A model generated the notes under the pieces. It was not told the DNA's origin. It worked only from the letters and a program-made list of their open reading frames with translations, and did not search any database. From NCBI GenBank assembly GCA_948567375.1, contig OX419758.1, positions 52,085,001-52,149,000 of the forward strand: 64,000 nt of DNA, given 5' to 3'. This DNA is from Lunularia cruciata (lineage: Eukaryota > Streptophyta > Marchantiopsida > Lunulariales > Lunulariaceae). Made by a program: the position numbers and the translations under genes. Below, piece after piece: positions 37,985 through 49,119 of this stretch. Position 1 is the stretch's first letter. The number at the start of each line of letters is the position of its first letter.

Positions 37985-38150
37985 ACTATTATGAACTATT
38001 AGGGAGAAGGCGACCGTAGAGGAAAAACAAAGGATGGGAAGACCCCGTCAAGCCGGACAAGGGAGAGACAAAAAAGGTAACATACTGCTAAGCACCAATA
38101 AAGTCTATATGAGAAATCTGCCCTACCGCATTTAAGATATCTGAGCTATG
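37985..38150 (-). repeat. SINE-like dispersed repeat, reverse copy 4
   Basis: Contains gatgggaagaccccgtcaag, gacaagggagagacaaaaaa and atgagaaatctgccctaccg, the reverse complement of copy 1 in the same order. It is one of the two best-preserved copies and sits just before the non-LTR element. Confidence 0.6.
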
Positions 38151-38275
38151 CAAGTAGTACGGTCTACACACAACTAGAGCAGCCGAAGAAACATCACCTA
38201 ATGTGATTGCTCTCCTATGGATTGCACCAGCCACTGCCCTCTGTAGAGCAATGGACACATGCTGTCTAAAATATG

Positions 38276-41160
38276 CTACAAAGTATGAGAGTGAGAGTGG
38301 TACCCCTGACGCCTAACATGATAAGCTCCCGCGCACTCCTTAACAAATGTATCAAATGCCATGTTCATCGCTCCATATAACTCCAAGGCTAGAGGAACAA
38401 AGAGGTGAACTCGCTGCATGCCCCTATATTTGGAGACCTTGTGACCTATTGCTACACTCGCCGCCCATCTAGGAGGATGGGTAATCACTCCCTCCAAAAC
38501 TATATCTCGTGTAGGGTACATAACCACAACATCCGCTTCTATCACATGATCATCTCGGACCAAGTATAAGTCAGTCCTGACATGTGTCATCTGCAAAGCA
38601 TACGAACATTCCCTCCAAGCCAAGTATCCACTCTCTCATGCCATAACAAACACTATGTCCCTAATGGCATAATGGGTAGCTATCCTCTGTCTTCCAAAAG
38701 GACACCGTGTCATGTGGACCGCTGTTGCATCTAGTGTAGAACCACACTCACAAGTGAGTAATGAAGATGCAGATGGGTGTACCAAACCTAGGCAAAACCT
38801 CATCTTGTAGAGAAAGTATTTGGTGCGAGTCAAAATGCCCTAATGCACGGTTGAGCTAGGATCCAAGAGCCTACACCCTTGCCGGAGCAAGAGCAAAGAC
38901 GTGCTCTAGTAGCCTGAGGAATGGACGAGTCAACTAAGAGAGAATGTAGCATATGCTCACACTATCGCTCCATCAAGGAAGACTGTAAACCTCTAGTCCA
39001 ATATGATGATAGTGAAGCAAAAGGTGGAAAATCCTCTCGTGCACATGGAGATATACTATCTCTTGTCTGCCGCAATAACACTTGGAAAGAAAAGGATCCT
39101 CCCTCCACCTCTATCACATAAGTCTCCAAAACCGGCCTATCAGCAACCACAAAATGAGAGGAAAGTAGGAGTGCCTAGAGAGCCTAACTACCCAAAAATG
39201 TTATAGGTACCGTCTTCTCCATAGATAGCAAGCCAACCCCACTACATGAGATTGATAGAGCCATCTGTCTACCTGCCAAATCCCTTGTCACACACTCAAA
39301 AGTCCTTGGTCCAATAATATCACCAAAGAATCCCATAATCCTCCTATCAAATGCTCTCAGACTTGATAGGTAGGACAATGATGGGGGAATTGTACGAATG
39401 AGGTAGGATGGTCGGCAAGCAATATTGGAGGAGAGTATACCAAATGCCACTTGCGGATCTCCTAGTAATGGAAGGTCATCAACATGGAGAACATCCTCTG
39501 CAAGGGCAGCATCTAAGAAGCGTGTGACAAAATCCTCTGATCCTATTGGGACTCCAAGAACATGAAGTCCACCTGTGGATATGATACATCCCTCTAGAAA
39601 CTCAAGGTGTGGAGGATACCTAAAGGAGACCATGCCCTACACTTTGACACCTTGACTCTCAAGCCTACTAGATGTAGCTTAGTAGTCAAGTAGTCAAAGG
39701 CCTGCCTAATTTGATCTATAGTACCTATGATGTGTGTATCATCTCCCAAGGAGAGAAATACACAACCTAGCATGGCCAAAGTAGTAGATAAGACAGCTCT
39801 AAAGTGAGCTATGGCAAATAAGGCCCCCCTCCTTCCTCCCAAAAGGATCTCCCTTACATGTACCAACAATTGACTCCAAGACAGTGACTCCCTCCTTTGA
39901 AACATCGTGCTGGTAGTAAAGGGAAGCAGGAGAGCCATAAAAAGACCGCACAAAAGGAATGAGACTCACCAAGGATCCACCAGCCTCCTTAAGCTCTCTA
40001 AATATGGATGCCCATGAGATCCTATTAAAAGCATTCTCAACATCCACCTATAGGACAACCCACTCTGGATGGATATTTATGAGTGCTCTAATGCCTAGAG
40101 ATATAGCCTCACATCCTCCAAGTGTAGCTACTCCAAACTGATGTGGACTAAAGTGTTGTCAAAAGTGAGAACAATGTTGAAGGACAATGGTACAACTAAC
40201 CAAATGCAAAAAGATCTCTCCAATAGCAATCTATCTAATGCCCATGCGTCCTTCTCCATCACGAGAAGTCAATTAGCACCTAACACCCTACTAACAGACA
40301 TAGGAATATCTCTTCTTGCTACTACTATAGCCACCTGAAACAACTTGATAAAATTACTAGAAGGATCATCCACCTAGAAGCAATCTCTAAGGTGCTCATA
40401 AACCATCCCTAACAAGCCTCTTGAGGAAAGGCAAGGGGCAATGCACAATGCTTGTGCATTGCAAATGAGCATAGGGAAGAGATAGTCAGCATAGGGAAGA
40501 GATAGTCAATAGGACTCGCCATAGACAAAGGGTGTAGCATTTGAGCTGCTCTACTAAACTCTCCCGCATGACCCAATGTCCTACACCATCGTAATCGAGT
40601 GGAATCTGTGGTATCTTGTGGTGATGCCTATCTCCTAAATCATATTGCCCTAATAGACTCCTCCTAAAGGGCTGCCCAATCCACTACTTAGAATTGAAAA
40701 AATCTAGCAGCCACCTCTTTATACCCTGCACATCCTCCTCTAGCATAACGAAGACACCATCAAGGGAGTAAGAGGAATAGGAACCATGCTAACTTGTCCA
40801 AGGGATTACGTGCCAAACAATCAAGTGGTAGGCAAGTGGTAGGCTATCTAGCCTCATCATGGAGTGTGAGAGGTAGCCTATGATATAGATGTGGACATGG
40901 AAAAATAGTCTCAAATAACCCTAAAATGCAACCCGTTTGAGAAGCTAACCACTCTCACGACTCAATTGGAATCCCTAGAACAATCAATGACAGGATAGAA
41001 GAAGCATGCTTAATCTTGAGTGTCACTATTGTTGATGTGGTTTCTTGTCTCTCATGGGCATCCCAAGTGGTCCAATCATAGTCCTTGTGCAACCTTCCCA
41101 CATGGGTCGTACTCCTTGCAAGGTAAAGCGTTAGTTACACATCGGGCATGGTGTATCCTG
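38276..41160 (-). pseudogene. Non-LTR retrotransposon with restriction-like endonuclease, broken
   Basis: Read on the minus strand from about 41.16 kb. A degenerate N-terminal zinc finger (CPMCN...RFTLQGVRP...GC, with a TAA inside) is followed by RT pieces: QFGVATLGGCEAI, motif A VDVENAFNRIS, motif B GTCKGDPFG and motif C LGDDTHIIG. The C-terminal part has a CxC...HxxxC knuckle (CECGSTLDATAVHMTRC). A restriction-like nuclease then shows DLYLVRDDHVIEADVVV and HKVSKY. Zinc finger, RT and C-terminal RLE is the layout of early-branching non-LTR clades (R2, NeSL, CRE, Utopia) rather than the APE-bearing L1/RTE types usual in plants. Breaks: TAG at 40048-40050, TGA at 38636-38638, and frameshifts near 39.84 and 39.62 kb. 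The clade is not resolved. Confidence 0.75.
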
Positions 41161-41800
41161 AGCCGCTCTAGGTGACCCCACATAGGAAAGTGTAGCCATG
41201 GCTAGCACAAGAATAATGATAGTAACACATGTTGCTCCTCTCCATATCTGCAAAACCACAACCCATCACATCCAAGCTCACATAAGAAAACAATCTCTCC
41301 AAACCCTAAAAACTATAAACTCTCATAACTTTTAATTTTCATCTCCAAAATTTTCAAACTAAATTCCCATGGAACTTAATCATGAAAACCAAGAGATTGG
41401 AAATGAAAATTCCCGACCCATCACTCTCAATGTGTAATGATCACTCTAAACCCTAAAAAATCTAAAAATCCCCATAACTTTCTACTCCATTCTCCATAGT
41501 CTTCAATCTAGATACCAATGGAACCAAAAATGAAAAACAAAGAGAATCAACTATTCACTTGAGTGCTATATGCTAGAGAGCCCTCAGGAATTATAAATAT
41601 GTCTTCTCATGTCTCTCTCTCTCTTTCTCTCCCATCTCCGCACTCTCCCGTAGCTCCAATAGGGGGTTTTGAGGTTCCAAAAAGAGAGGGAAGATTTAGA
41701 AAATTTATAAGCAATTGACCAAATTCCATAGAGTTTGTAGAATCCCTAAGGGATGACACACATGAATTTATGGTTGGGTGCATGTGCATCAATGATTAGA
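41160..41800. other. AT-rich stretch between the non-LTR element and Harbinger copy A
   Basis: Low-complexity text built on variants of aaaccctaaaa and ataact, plus a CT microsatellite at about 41608-41632. It could be 5' sequence of the non-LTR element. No coding signal seen. Confidence 0.4.
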
Positions 41801-42457
41801 GTATTAATTAATTTGAATTTGAAACTCCATGCTATGAGATAAAGGATAGAGGAAAGCTGCAATTTTGGTTCTTGATCATCCATATTTACAATACGCATCA
41901 TTGTTCACATTTGCAAGAACGTCATATTTACAATACCCAATCATTGTTCACATTTGCAAGAAGGTCATTTGGTTCTCATCAGTCATGTTAGCAACATTCT
42001 TTGTCAAGTGCATTTTTGGAACTTGATACTATAAGACAAAGGATAGAAGGAAGAGTAGCAATCTTCTCAATTGTCCATATTTGCAACACCTAGTCATTTT
42101 TGGTCTTGTCATTCACATTTGCAAGAAGTCATTTTGGTTCTTGTATATCACATTAGTAACATTCCTTGTCAAGTTCATTTGTGATAGAAGTAGTAAATGC
42201 CATGAATTTACACAATTGCTATGAAGTAATGCATTAGTGTTTTATTTTGTGTTGATAGTGAAAACATTTGAGATATCAATGTCGCTCATACCTTTGAGGT
42301 CATTCTAGATGGGCATTGCATTCTACATCCATAGCTGAGGATATTCTATGACATCCAAGGTATCATTAGTGTTCATATTTTGAACCATTGGGAAATACCA
42401 CTACCCAATACATGTTGACAACCCGCCAAGAAAATAGGCAAATATATCCAAAAGAGT

Positions 42458-43800
42458 ATGAAAGTAGATCTAGAGAATGAGAATGATTCTTTGGATCTAG
42501 ATGATTGGCTAGATGGTTAAAATTATCTAAGTGACATGATAGAGCTCTTGTTAAAATATTTGGAGTTTGCAAATCATCAAAGATATATTGAACCAAGAGT
42601 TTCTTTTCCTTGTGTTTTTGAGTTTGTGACAAATTATTTTAGAGATCTTGATCCAAAGGCTTTTAAGCAACTCACTCAAATAGATATCCATTATTTTTAT
42701 GTTTTTGTAGATCTTATTAAGATCAAGAATATTTAGAAAAACATACAAGAGGAATCAAACCCCTACATAGATCCAACTATCCCTTGCTCTTGATCAATTT
42801 GGTCACCTTGGAGATGGAGCATGTGTTTCTCTTGGCTTAAATATATAGGATGAGGGTGATGGGTCAATTTTATTCATCTAGAAAGTCATGATATCCATTT
42901 TATCAATTCTAAAAAAGGAAGTGAGATGGCCAAATTGAGATAGAAGAGTGAGGATTTCATTTGTATTTGCTCAAAAAGGTTTCCTAAGATGCATGGGATT
43001 GGTGGATGGAACATTTTTTCCTTAGCTACTAGATAAACAATTGATGATCAATTGTATTTTAGTCGCAAGGACCTGTATTCCTTTAATGTGTAGGTGATTT
43101 GCAATGATAAAATAGGGTTAATTCACTTTATGAGAGGTAAGTGTATCTTTGTTTGATATAAAGGCTAGTGTTTTAGTGTATATCGATGTATCAATGATAA
43201 GGGTAATTTTGTCAATAAGAATGGTATCTTTGATTTGATTTTTGAGTTTTTTATTTTTGTATTTGGTATAAATGTGTCAATGGTGAGAAGATTTTATTGA
43301 TGGGGCTCTAAAATTTCTTCATTTATGTTTATTATATTTGTAGGAATTTTGAGATCATGTAATGACATGACTTGCTTAAAGAAGTTTTCTATTTGGACTC
43401 AATTGAACTGCAAAGGAGTATACAAAATTTTTGTAGTACATCTTCTTAGAAAATTAGGTTGTGTTCCAGTGAATCATTTGGTGCAATCTTTCAAGAAAGC
43501 ATGAACAAAAGACAAACAACTCTTCAGCAAATGTGTTTAATAGACCCGTTTAGTTAATGATCATTTTATAGGAGAACTAAAAGCACAATGGCATTGTTTA
43601 GAGAATTAAGAATTCAACAATAACCCAAGTAGAAAAAACTTATTTCTTAAGGTGGATTAGTGTATCAATAGTTTTACATGACTTTTTAATCAATAGATTA
43701 GATGTATGGTTTGAAGAGGATGGTGATTTTGTGGAAGAAACAGAAATAGAAGTACAAGACCCAGATCCTCCACTTTGAGTTGAGCAAGGTAGAAGAAACC
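42458..43800 (+). pseudogene. Harbinger DDE transposase, copy A
   Basis: Recognisable segments in order are MIELLLKYLEF, FVTNYFRDLDPKAFKQLTQ, QLSLALDQFGHLGDGACVSL, a VMISIL...KKEVRWP region, and GFLRCMGLVDGT (first catalytic Asp). Next come LYFSRKDLYSFNV, VICNDKIGLIHFMRG and, near the end, the terminal region up to RLDVWFEEDGDF. This is the DDE_Tnp_4/HARBI1-like pattern. Several stops (TAA after WLDG, TAG in FNV*VICND at 43091-43093, and others) and frameshifts show it is dead. The later catalytic Asp/Glu residues cannot be placed with confidence. Confidence 0.75.
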
Positions 43801-45278
43801 AAAACTAGAGTTATGCAACATTATCTCAATTTCAACCAGCAAGTTGGTGGAATGTTAAATCACTGATAATTTGTGTGTGTTTGTATGTTAAATCATTGAG
43901 AATAAAGTATCTTTCAAAAAAATTGATTATTTTATTGCACAATATTTTCAAGTTCATGTAAAACACTTTTTGTTTATAAAGTGCTTGTAGACACCCGTAT
44001 GAGTTAGCATGCACTTGTGTGAGATAGGTAAAACTTGTGTAGGCATTGGCAAGTGCTTGAGTACAATGGTGTCCATGGTCCAATGGTAAGCATTTTATGA
44101 GTTGGGTTAAACTCATGTAGGTATTAGGTAGTATATAGGTAGGTGATGGAGTATGATGGTGTCCGTTGGGTGTTATGTATGATGTATATGTATCAAGTGA
44201 GATTTACTAGTCAATAAAAAAATTCTCATAAAGCACAAAATATTTTGTGAAGTGTGGTTCACAAAGTGTACTCTCAAGACATAAATTAAAAAGGTTTGAT
44301 GAGTTCATTTCATTCTCATCAAGTATTCAAGAGAGAGAGAGAGGAGTGGATGAGAGTGAAATTGAGATGAGAGTTTTTGAGAGTGAATTTAGGAGAAGAT
44401 AGTTTATGACAATTTAGGAGGAGAGTTCTTGACAAAAAGTGTTTTGAGAGAAATTTGGAGGAGAGTTTATGAGAGTTCATTTGGGAGAAATATCTTTGAG
44501 GATTCAAGAGGATAGGTTTTGGCATAAGGTATTTGAGAGGAGAGTCTTTGAGTTTTTTGGGAGGAGAGAGTTTCCAAAATTTTTTGGAAGGAACATTGTT
44601 TTTGAGGAGACCTATGCACCATTCCATATAAATGTTATCTCTTTTAGTCAAAACCTACTACAGCATGTTTCAGATCAATATGCATTGAACATAAATGGTA
44701 AGAGAAAGAAAGAAAATACATCTTCTTGCTGCTCACTAATGACTACATAAAGAGATTCATAAAGAGAATTCATTCATAATTATGCATTAATTCACTAGAA
44801 ACTAATCAAAAACTATTTTTTGCATAAAGTGCTTCCTACCTCTCCCATCGTATGCCAAGCTAAACCATAAAAAGACTAGGATATCTTGGCAAATCCTAAT
44901 GCATATTGGGTTTCTCCAACACAAAGAAATAACAATTGGGCTCCCATGTATATGAGCACCTCCCTCACATTGCATACCAATGCTAAAAAATGCACACCAT
45001 TGATTGCTCCCACCTCCAAAGTCTCTTGTCACATTCTAATGCATATAGTTGCATACCAACTTATACTATTATACTCATTTGTTCATTTGCAATCTTTGAC
45101 ACTTATTGAAAATATTTGATAGTCAAACTTTGATCTTATTGATCTCTCTCTAGATTTACAAGAAAAGAGTTACATAAAATTAACCTAATTATCTTCACTA
45201 TCATTTGCACTTCTACAATGTGTATAATATAGAAATAGAAATTTTGGATCATTGCTATAACTATTGTAAGGAAGGTGA

Positions 45279-46130
45279 TCATGAGCTGAAAGTGCAAAGA
45301 AGTAATGTCATATCTCCTTTGGTCTTCTTGGCCCTTACCAAATTGAGTCCTATATTGTGAAAGTGTTTCCTTTCCTTAAATCTACGTCTCTCTACTTTAG
45401 ATCTCCTTTTCTCCTCACTCAACCTACTATCTACCTCAACCTTCAACTTCTTAATTTCAACTCTAGCTCTTTCAGCCGCTTCTACTTCCACTTGCATCTT
45501 TTTCATTCTTTCTCATATTCAGAGCTTCAATTTAAGTTATTTTTCATCTCTCCTTGGATTTGATAGTCTTTGACTTCAAGGTGGTAATCTTTGCCAAAAC
45601 CTATGAAAAAGCCATTGTTGGTGATATTTTGGAAGTGCACTATGAAACTCTTCTTAGCTTACTCTATTGGTCTCCTTCTTTCTCCCCTTGTTAAATCCTA
45701 TTTGATGGTGATATAGTTTCATTCATTTGTTATTCATGTCTTTATTTGGCATTTTATCCTCTAATCCATGCACGCACTTCTCTAACTAGCTCTACTCCTT
45801 GTGTGCTTGGCATAAAAGAGTAGTTGAGTCAAGAACTACCTTGGGAGATGGAAATTCTGTAATGGTAGACCTAAGAATATCTTCTTGCACAATATATTCC
45901 TCCTTCCATGCCCCCAACTTTTGCTTATATTAATATTTTTCCCAAACTCCATGCAAATAAGAACAAGTAGAGAGATGTTAGTTCAGCTGCCAAACATCCA
46001 GTCCATATTAATAAATAAGAGTAGAGATGATTTATTTTGTCTTGATATTTCTCCATCCATGGTTGTATTCTTTATTAGTGAGACCTTCTCTTGTGCTTTT
46101 GTATTTACAATTACATGCTTCCTTGTATGA
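45279..46130 (-). pseudogene. Harbinger accessory ORF2 (SANT/coiled-coil-like), copy A
   Basis: A minus-strand frame at 45506-45279 encodes a charged, probably coiled-coil segment (MKKMQVEVEAAERARVEIKK ... SEEKRRSKVERRRFKERKHF). Upstream, at about 46.05-45.78 kb, broken frames give pieces such as HLSTCSYLHGVWEKY and LGAWKEEYIVQEDIL. That resembles the trihelix/SANT-type DNA-binding partner many Harbinger elements carry. A related minus-strand segment exists in copy B. The role is inferred from position and charge pattern only. Confidence 0.5.
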
Positions 46131-46197
46131 TTTCATAAATCATCTTCACTTTTTGTACAATCTATCACCTATCATACAATTATGCATGGTAGGGGTT

Positions 46198-46230
46198 GTA
46201 GCATGGCAGGGGGTCCCCCTACCATGCTAC
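46198..46230. repeat. Near-perfect palindrome at the right end of Harbinger copy A
   Basis: gtagcatggcaggggg (46198-46213) and ccccctaccatgctac (46215-46230) are inverted with one mismatch and a single central T. Copy B keeps only the right arm (ccccctaccatgctac near 55.66 kb). Confidence 0.85.
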
Positions 46231-47158
46231 ACCAAATAAGTAGCCATGTAACTAAAGATGGTGCTCTTCTACATAAGTTTACTACCATTCCTACCATGAA
46301 TTTTTTGCAAAGTGTTTGGGGTCTTTGAGATAGTTTAAAATTTTAGAATAGTGATGTGTAATTATCCTAAATTGGTCCTCATCCAATTTCCTTTGCTCAT
46401 AATAGAAAGCAAAGGAGAAGGTAGCAATGAGACCATCCTTAGAAACTCCCAAAATGTACCACCAAGAAATAGATTGTGATTTAAGTCAATAATGGGATTG
46501 GAATCAAGAATATGATTCAAAAGTGGAGTATATTATGTGTTTTCAACCATGTAAAGTTCATGATCCATTAAATTTATCATTTTCTTGCTATTTGGCAACA
46601 TTGTGCTCAAATTTCCCTTAACACTATTATCAAGTGTCTACCAAGTAAATATCTCACAACAATCTTACTCCTTAGTTCTTGATGGAAAATTGTATGAGCA
46701 TCCAAATTCAAAGACCATAGAATTAATCTCAAAATGGAGGGAATTCTAGATTTCAACATGAATATTAAACTCAATTGGATGTATTTGGGTTTAGATCCTA
46801 TCAATATATGCAAGGTGCACATAAAACATTCTACATTGGATTTTTTCAAAAAATTCAAATGTGTTATGTCATATCTTCACATGACACCCATCTCTTTTCC
46901 CAAGACATGTATGGTGCACATTTGATGCAAAGGACTCATACGCACAAGTGCTAGTATCATAGACTAGTAGGATGCTATTGAAAAAGCTTGCAAATCTATT
47001 ACTCAAACATATTGAATCTCTTGCCACAAAAATGGATATTCTACTTGCTTTCATTTTGTAAAATAGAAGCTAGTATCAATGAAAGACTTCTCTTTATTTA
47101 ATAGCTTCACAATGTTGTTTTTTTTTCTTGGCCATATGAATCCAAGTGAATTGAATTC

Positions 47159-49113
47159 TTGATTTCTATTATGCTACCTCCTCCTAAAACTTCTTATAGC
47201 TTCCTTGATGAAATGCTACATAATATCAATGCTTTTGTGCATCCTCAAGAATATACAATATTTAGACGTCATTCATACATCAATCAAGTGACACTCAAAT
47301 GTGACCAAAGATGCACATACAATCCTTTAAAAGCTCCAACCACTATTGTAAAAAACCCTAAAACTCAAGGCTCTTGCTTGACTAAATACCCATTCATGCT
47401 CTATGGATGGTTGTAAAAGTCAGATGAACTGACATCTTAAGGTTTGTAATGGAAGCACAATCAATATCCTTTGCTGGCAATAGTGATCTTTTTTTTTCAT
47501 CTTCAACTAGAGAAACACGTGATGACATCCCAAATGTTAGTTGTTTGCATTGCTCCAAAGCCTATTATTATAGCTTTACAACAAGCTAATATTGCAGGCA
47601 TGCAATAGCAAGAACAATATACAATAAGCAAGCATGAATTCAACATACAAAACTTGCCAAAACACCACCAATTCTTGCATTTCTATATACCCCTCAAGAT
47701 AGAAACTATTTGAATGATTATAAATGCAATGATGCAAATAAAGTTACTTATTTATTCTTTGCATACTTTGATTCTATTTTTTGGCTCAAGCATATCAATA
47801 TTCTTTGGTGATGAATTGTATGTATATAAAAAATTGTTTTTGAATGCCAATGCTTCATGTTGATGGAGTGACAAGTTTCAACACATCATTTAGAATTGCA
47901 ATTGCCTTCTTACAAAAAGAAACACAACCATGCTACCAATGTGCTTACGACCGCATTGCATCCTTATATGATCCTATCAAATTGCTTACAATTGTGACAA
48001 ATTGTGAGCTTACTTTGATGAATGTTCTTCCATCCATAATCCCAACTTTAGCATATCTTCTTTGCATTTGGTATAATCAAAAGAATGTTCTAGAAAATTG
48101 TAAAAAGTACTTTGGTACTTATGGCAAGTGGAATACATTCATGAGAGAATGGACAATCATTGTGCAATCCAAGACTCCATAAATCTTTACTATATTATGG
48201 AGTGCTTTGTGTGAAACTTATGCCTTGATTCCAAAAATGATCAACTATTTGAGGACAACATGGACTGTATACCAAGGAGACTTTGTAGCAACATGGAAAA
48301 ATAAGCATATTCATTTTGGCAATGTTACATCTTCCCAAGTTGAGGATCAACACTAGATGGTAAAACAATACTTGAAAATCTCTACCAAAGATTTGTGATA
48401 TGTTCAAGTTGAACTATCTCATGCCTTTGAGAATAAACTCAACGGAATTGAAGCCTAACAAGGCATGGAACATATTTGAGTTTTGCATGATCTAAAATCA
48501 AGCATTTTTATTGATATATGATTCAATGAGTACCATTTTATGCTTGAAAGAAAGTTCACTAATAGTCATTGATGACACAAGAGGAAGGAACTAAAGAATT
48601 GTAGAGTTGTTCAAATGTCTTAATGAAGATAATGGGATTGCTTTTTAAGAATCATATTCTATAAATGTGGAAAAGTGAATGGTGAAAATTGCTTTCAATG
48701 GATGATTTTCATCCCATGTGGCATTTGGTAAACATTGAAATTTTATGTAAGACTATCAAAACTAGACGAATTAATATTGTTTAGCACATGGATCATAGAA
48801 CTTGTTTTTAAAGCTATTCATCAGATGTATCAAATAGTTACACCTCATCAACGAGAGCAAATAAAATATAAACTCTTAAATATTTGTTGTGGAGCATTGG
48901 CTCTAGAGAATCTACCAATGCAATGTACTCATGGATGTCCTCAAGGCTCTTAAGTGAATCATCAATAAAACACCAAAGTGTTGCCAAAGTTGAGTCTTCT
49001 ACACAAAGAGAGGCCTCACAATATGAGTTGGTAGAGACATCAAGTTCACAAGGAAGACTTAGATTTTATGGAATTTGTATGCTTATTGGATATAATGCAC
49101 AAACTTGTCCTTA
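47159..49113 (+). pseudogene. FAR1-type MULE transposase
   Basis: The N-terminal part (47159-47416) matches a FAR1-type DNA-binding domain: SFLDEMLHNINAFVHPQEYT, LKCDQRCTYNPLKAPTT, LTKYPFMLYGW. The core (47844-48182) is the MULE transposase domain: MPMLHVDGVTSFNTSFRIA, FLQKE, RIASLYDPIKLLTIVTNCEL and LLCIWYNQKNVLENCKKYF. The C-terminal segment (about 48.96-49.11 kb) ends in a zinc-knuckle-like motif, FYGICMLIGYNAQTCP, preceded by REASQYELVETSS. In-frame stops (one just before the core) and shifts break the gene. It lies between the two Harbinger copies, so it marks a separate insertion or neighbour; its terminal inverted repeats were not found. Confidence 0.75.
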
Positions 49114-49119
49114 ATAAGT

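Larger units (their letters stand above)
41800..46290 (+). mobile_element. PIF/Harbinger-type DNA transposon, copy A
   Basis: About 4.4 kb collinear with 51.35-55.73 kb in the same orientation. It carries a DDE transposase pseudogene on + and a second, convergent ORF on -, the two-gene organisation of PIF/Harbinger elements. Boundaries are where similarity to copy B fades; terminal inverted repeats and target duplications were not identified. A degenerate array of units like gagagtttatgagagttcat lies at about 44.33-44.60 kb between the two genes. Confidence 0.7.

Noticed and set aside
44319-44651. Minus-strand 110-aa ORF rich in Ser, Leu and Lys
   Set aside because: It translates the degenerate gagagtt/aggaggag repeat array inside Harbinger copy A, not a gene.
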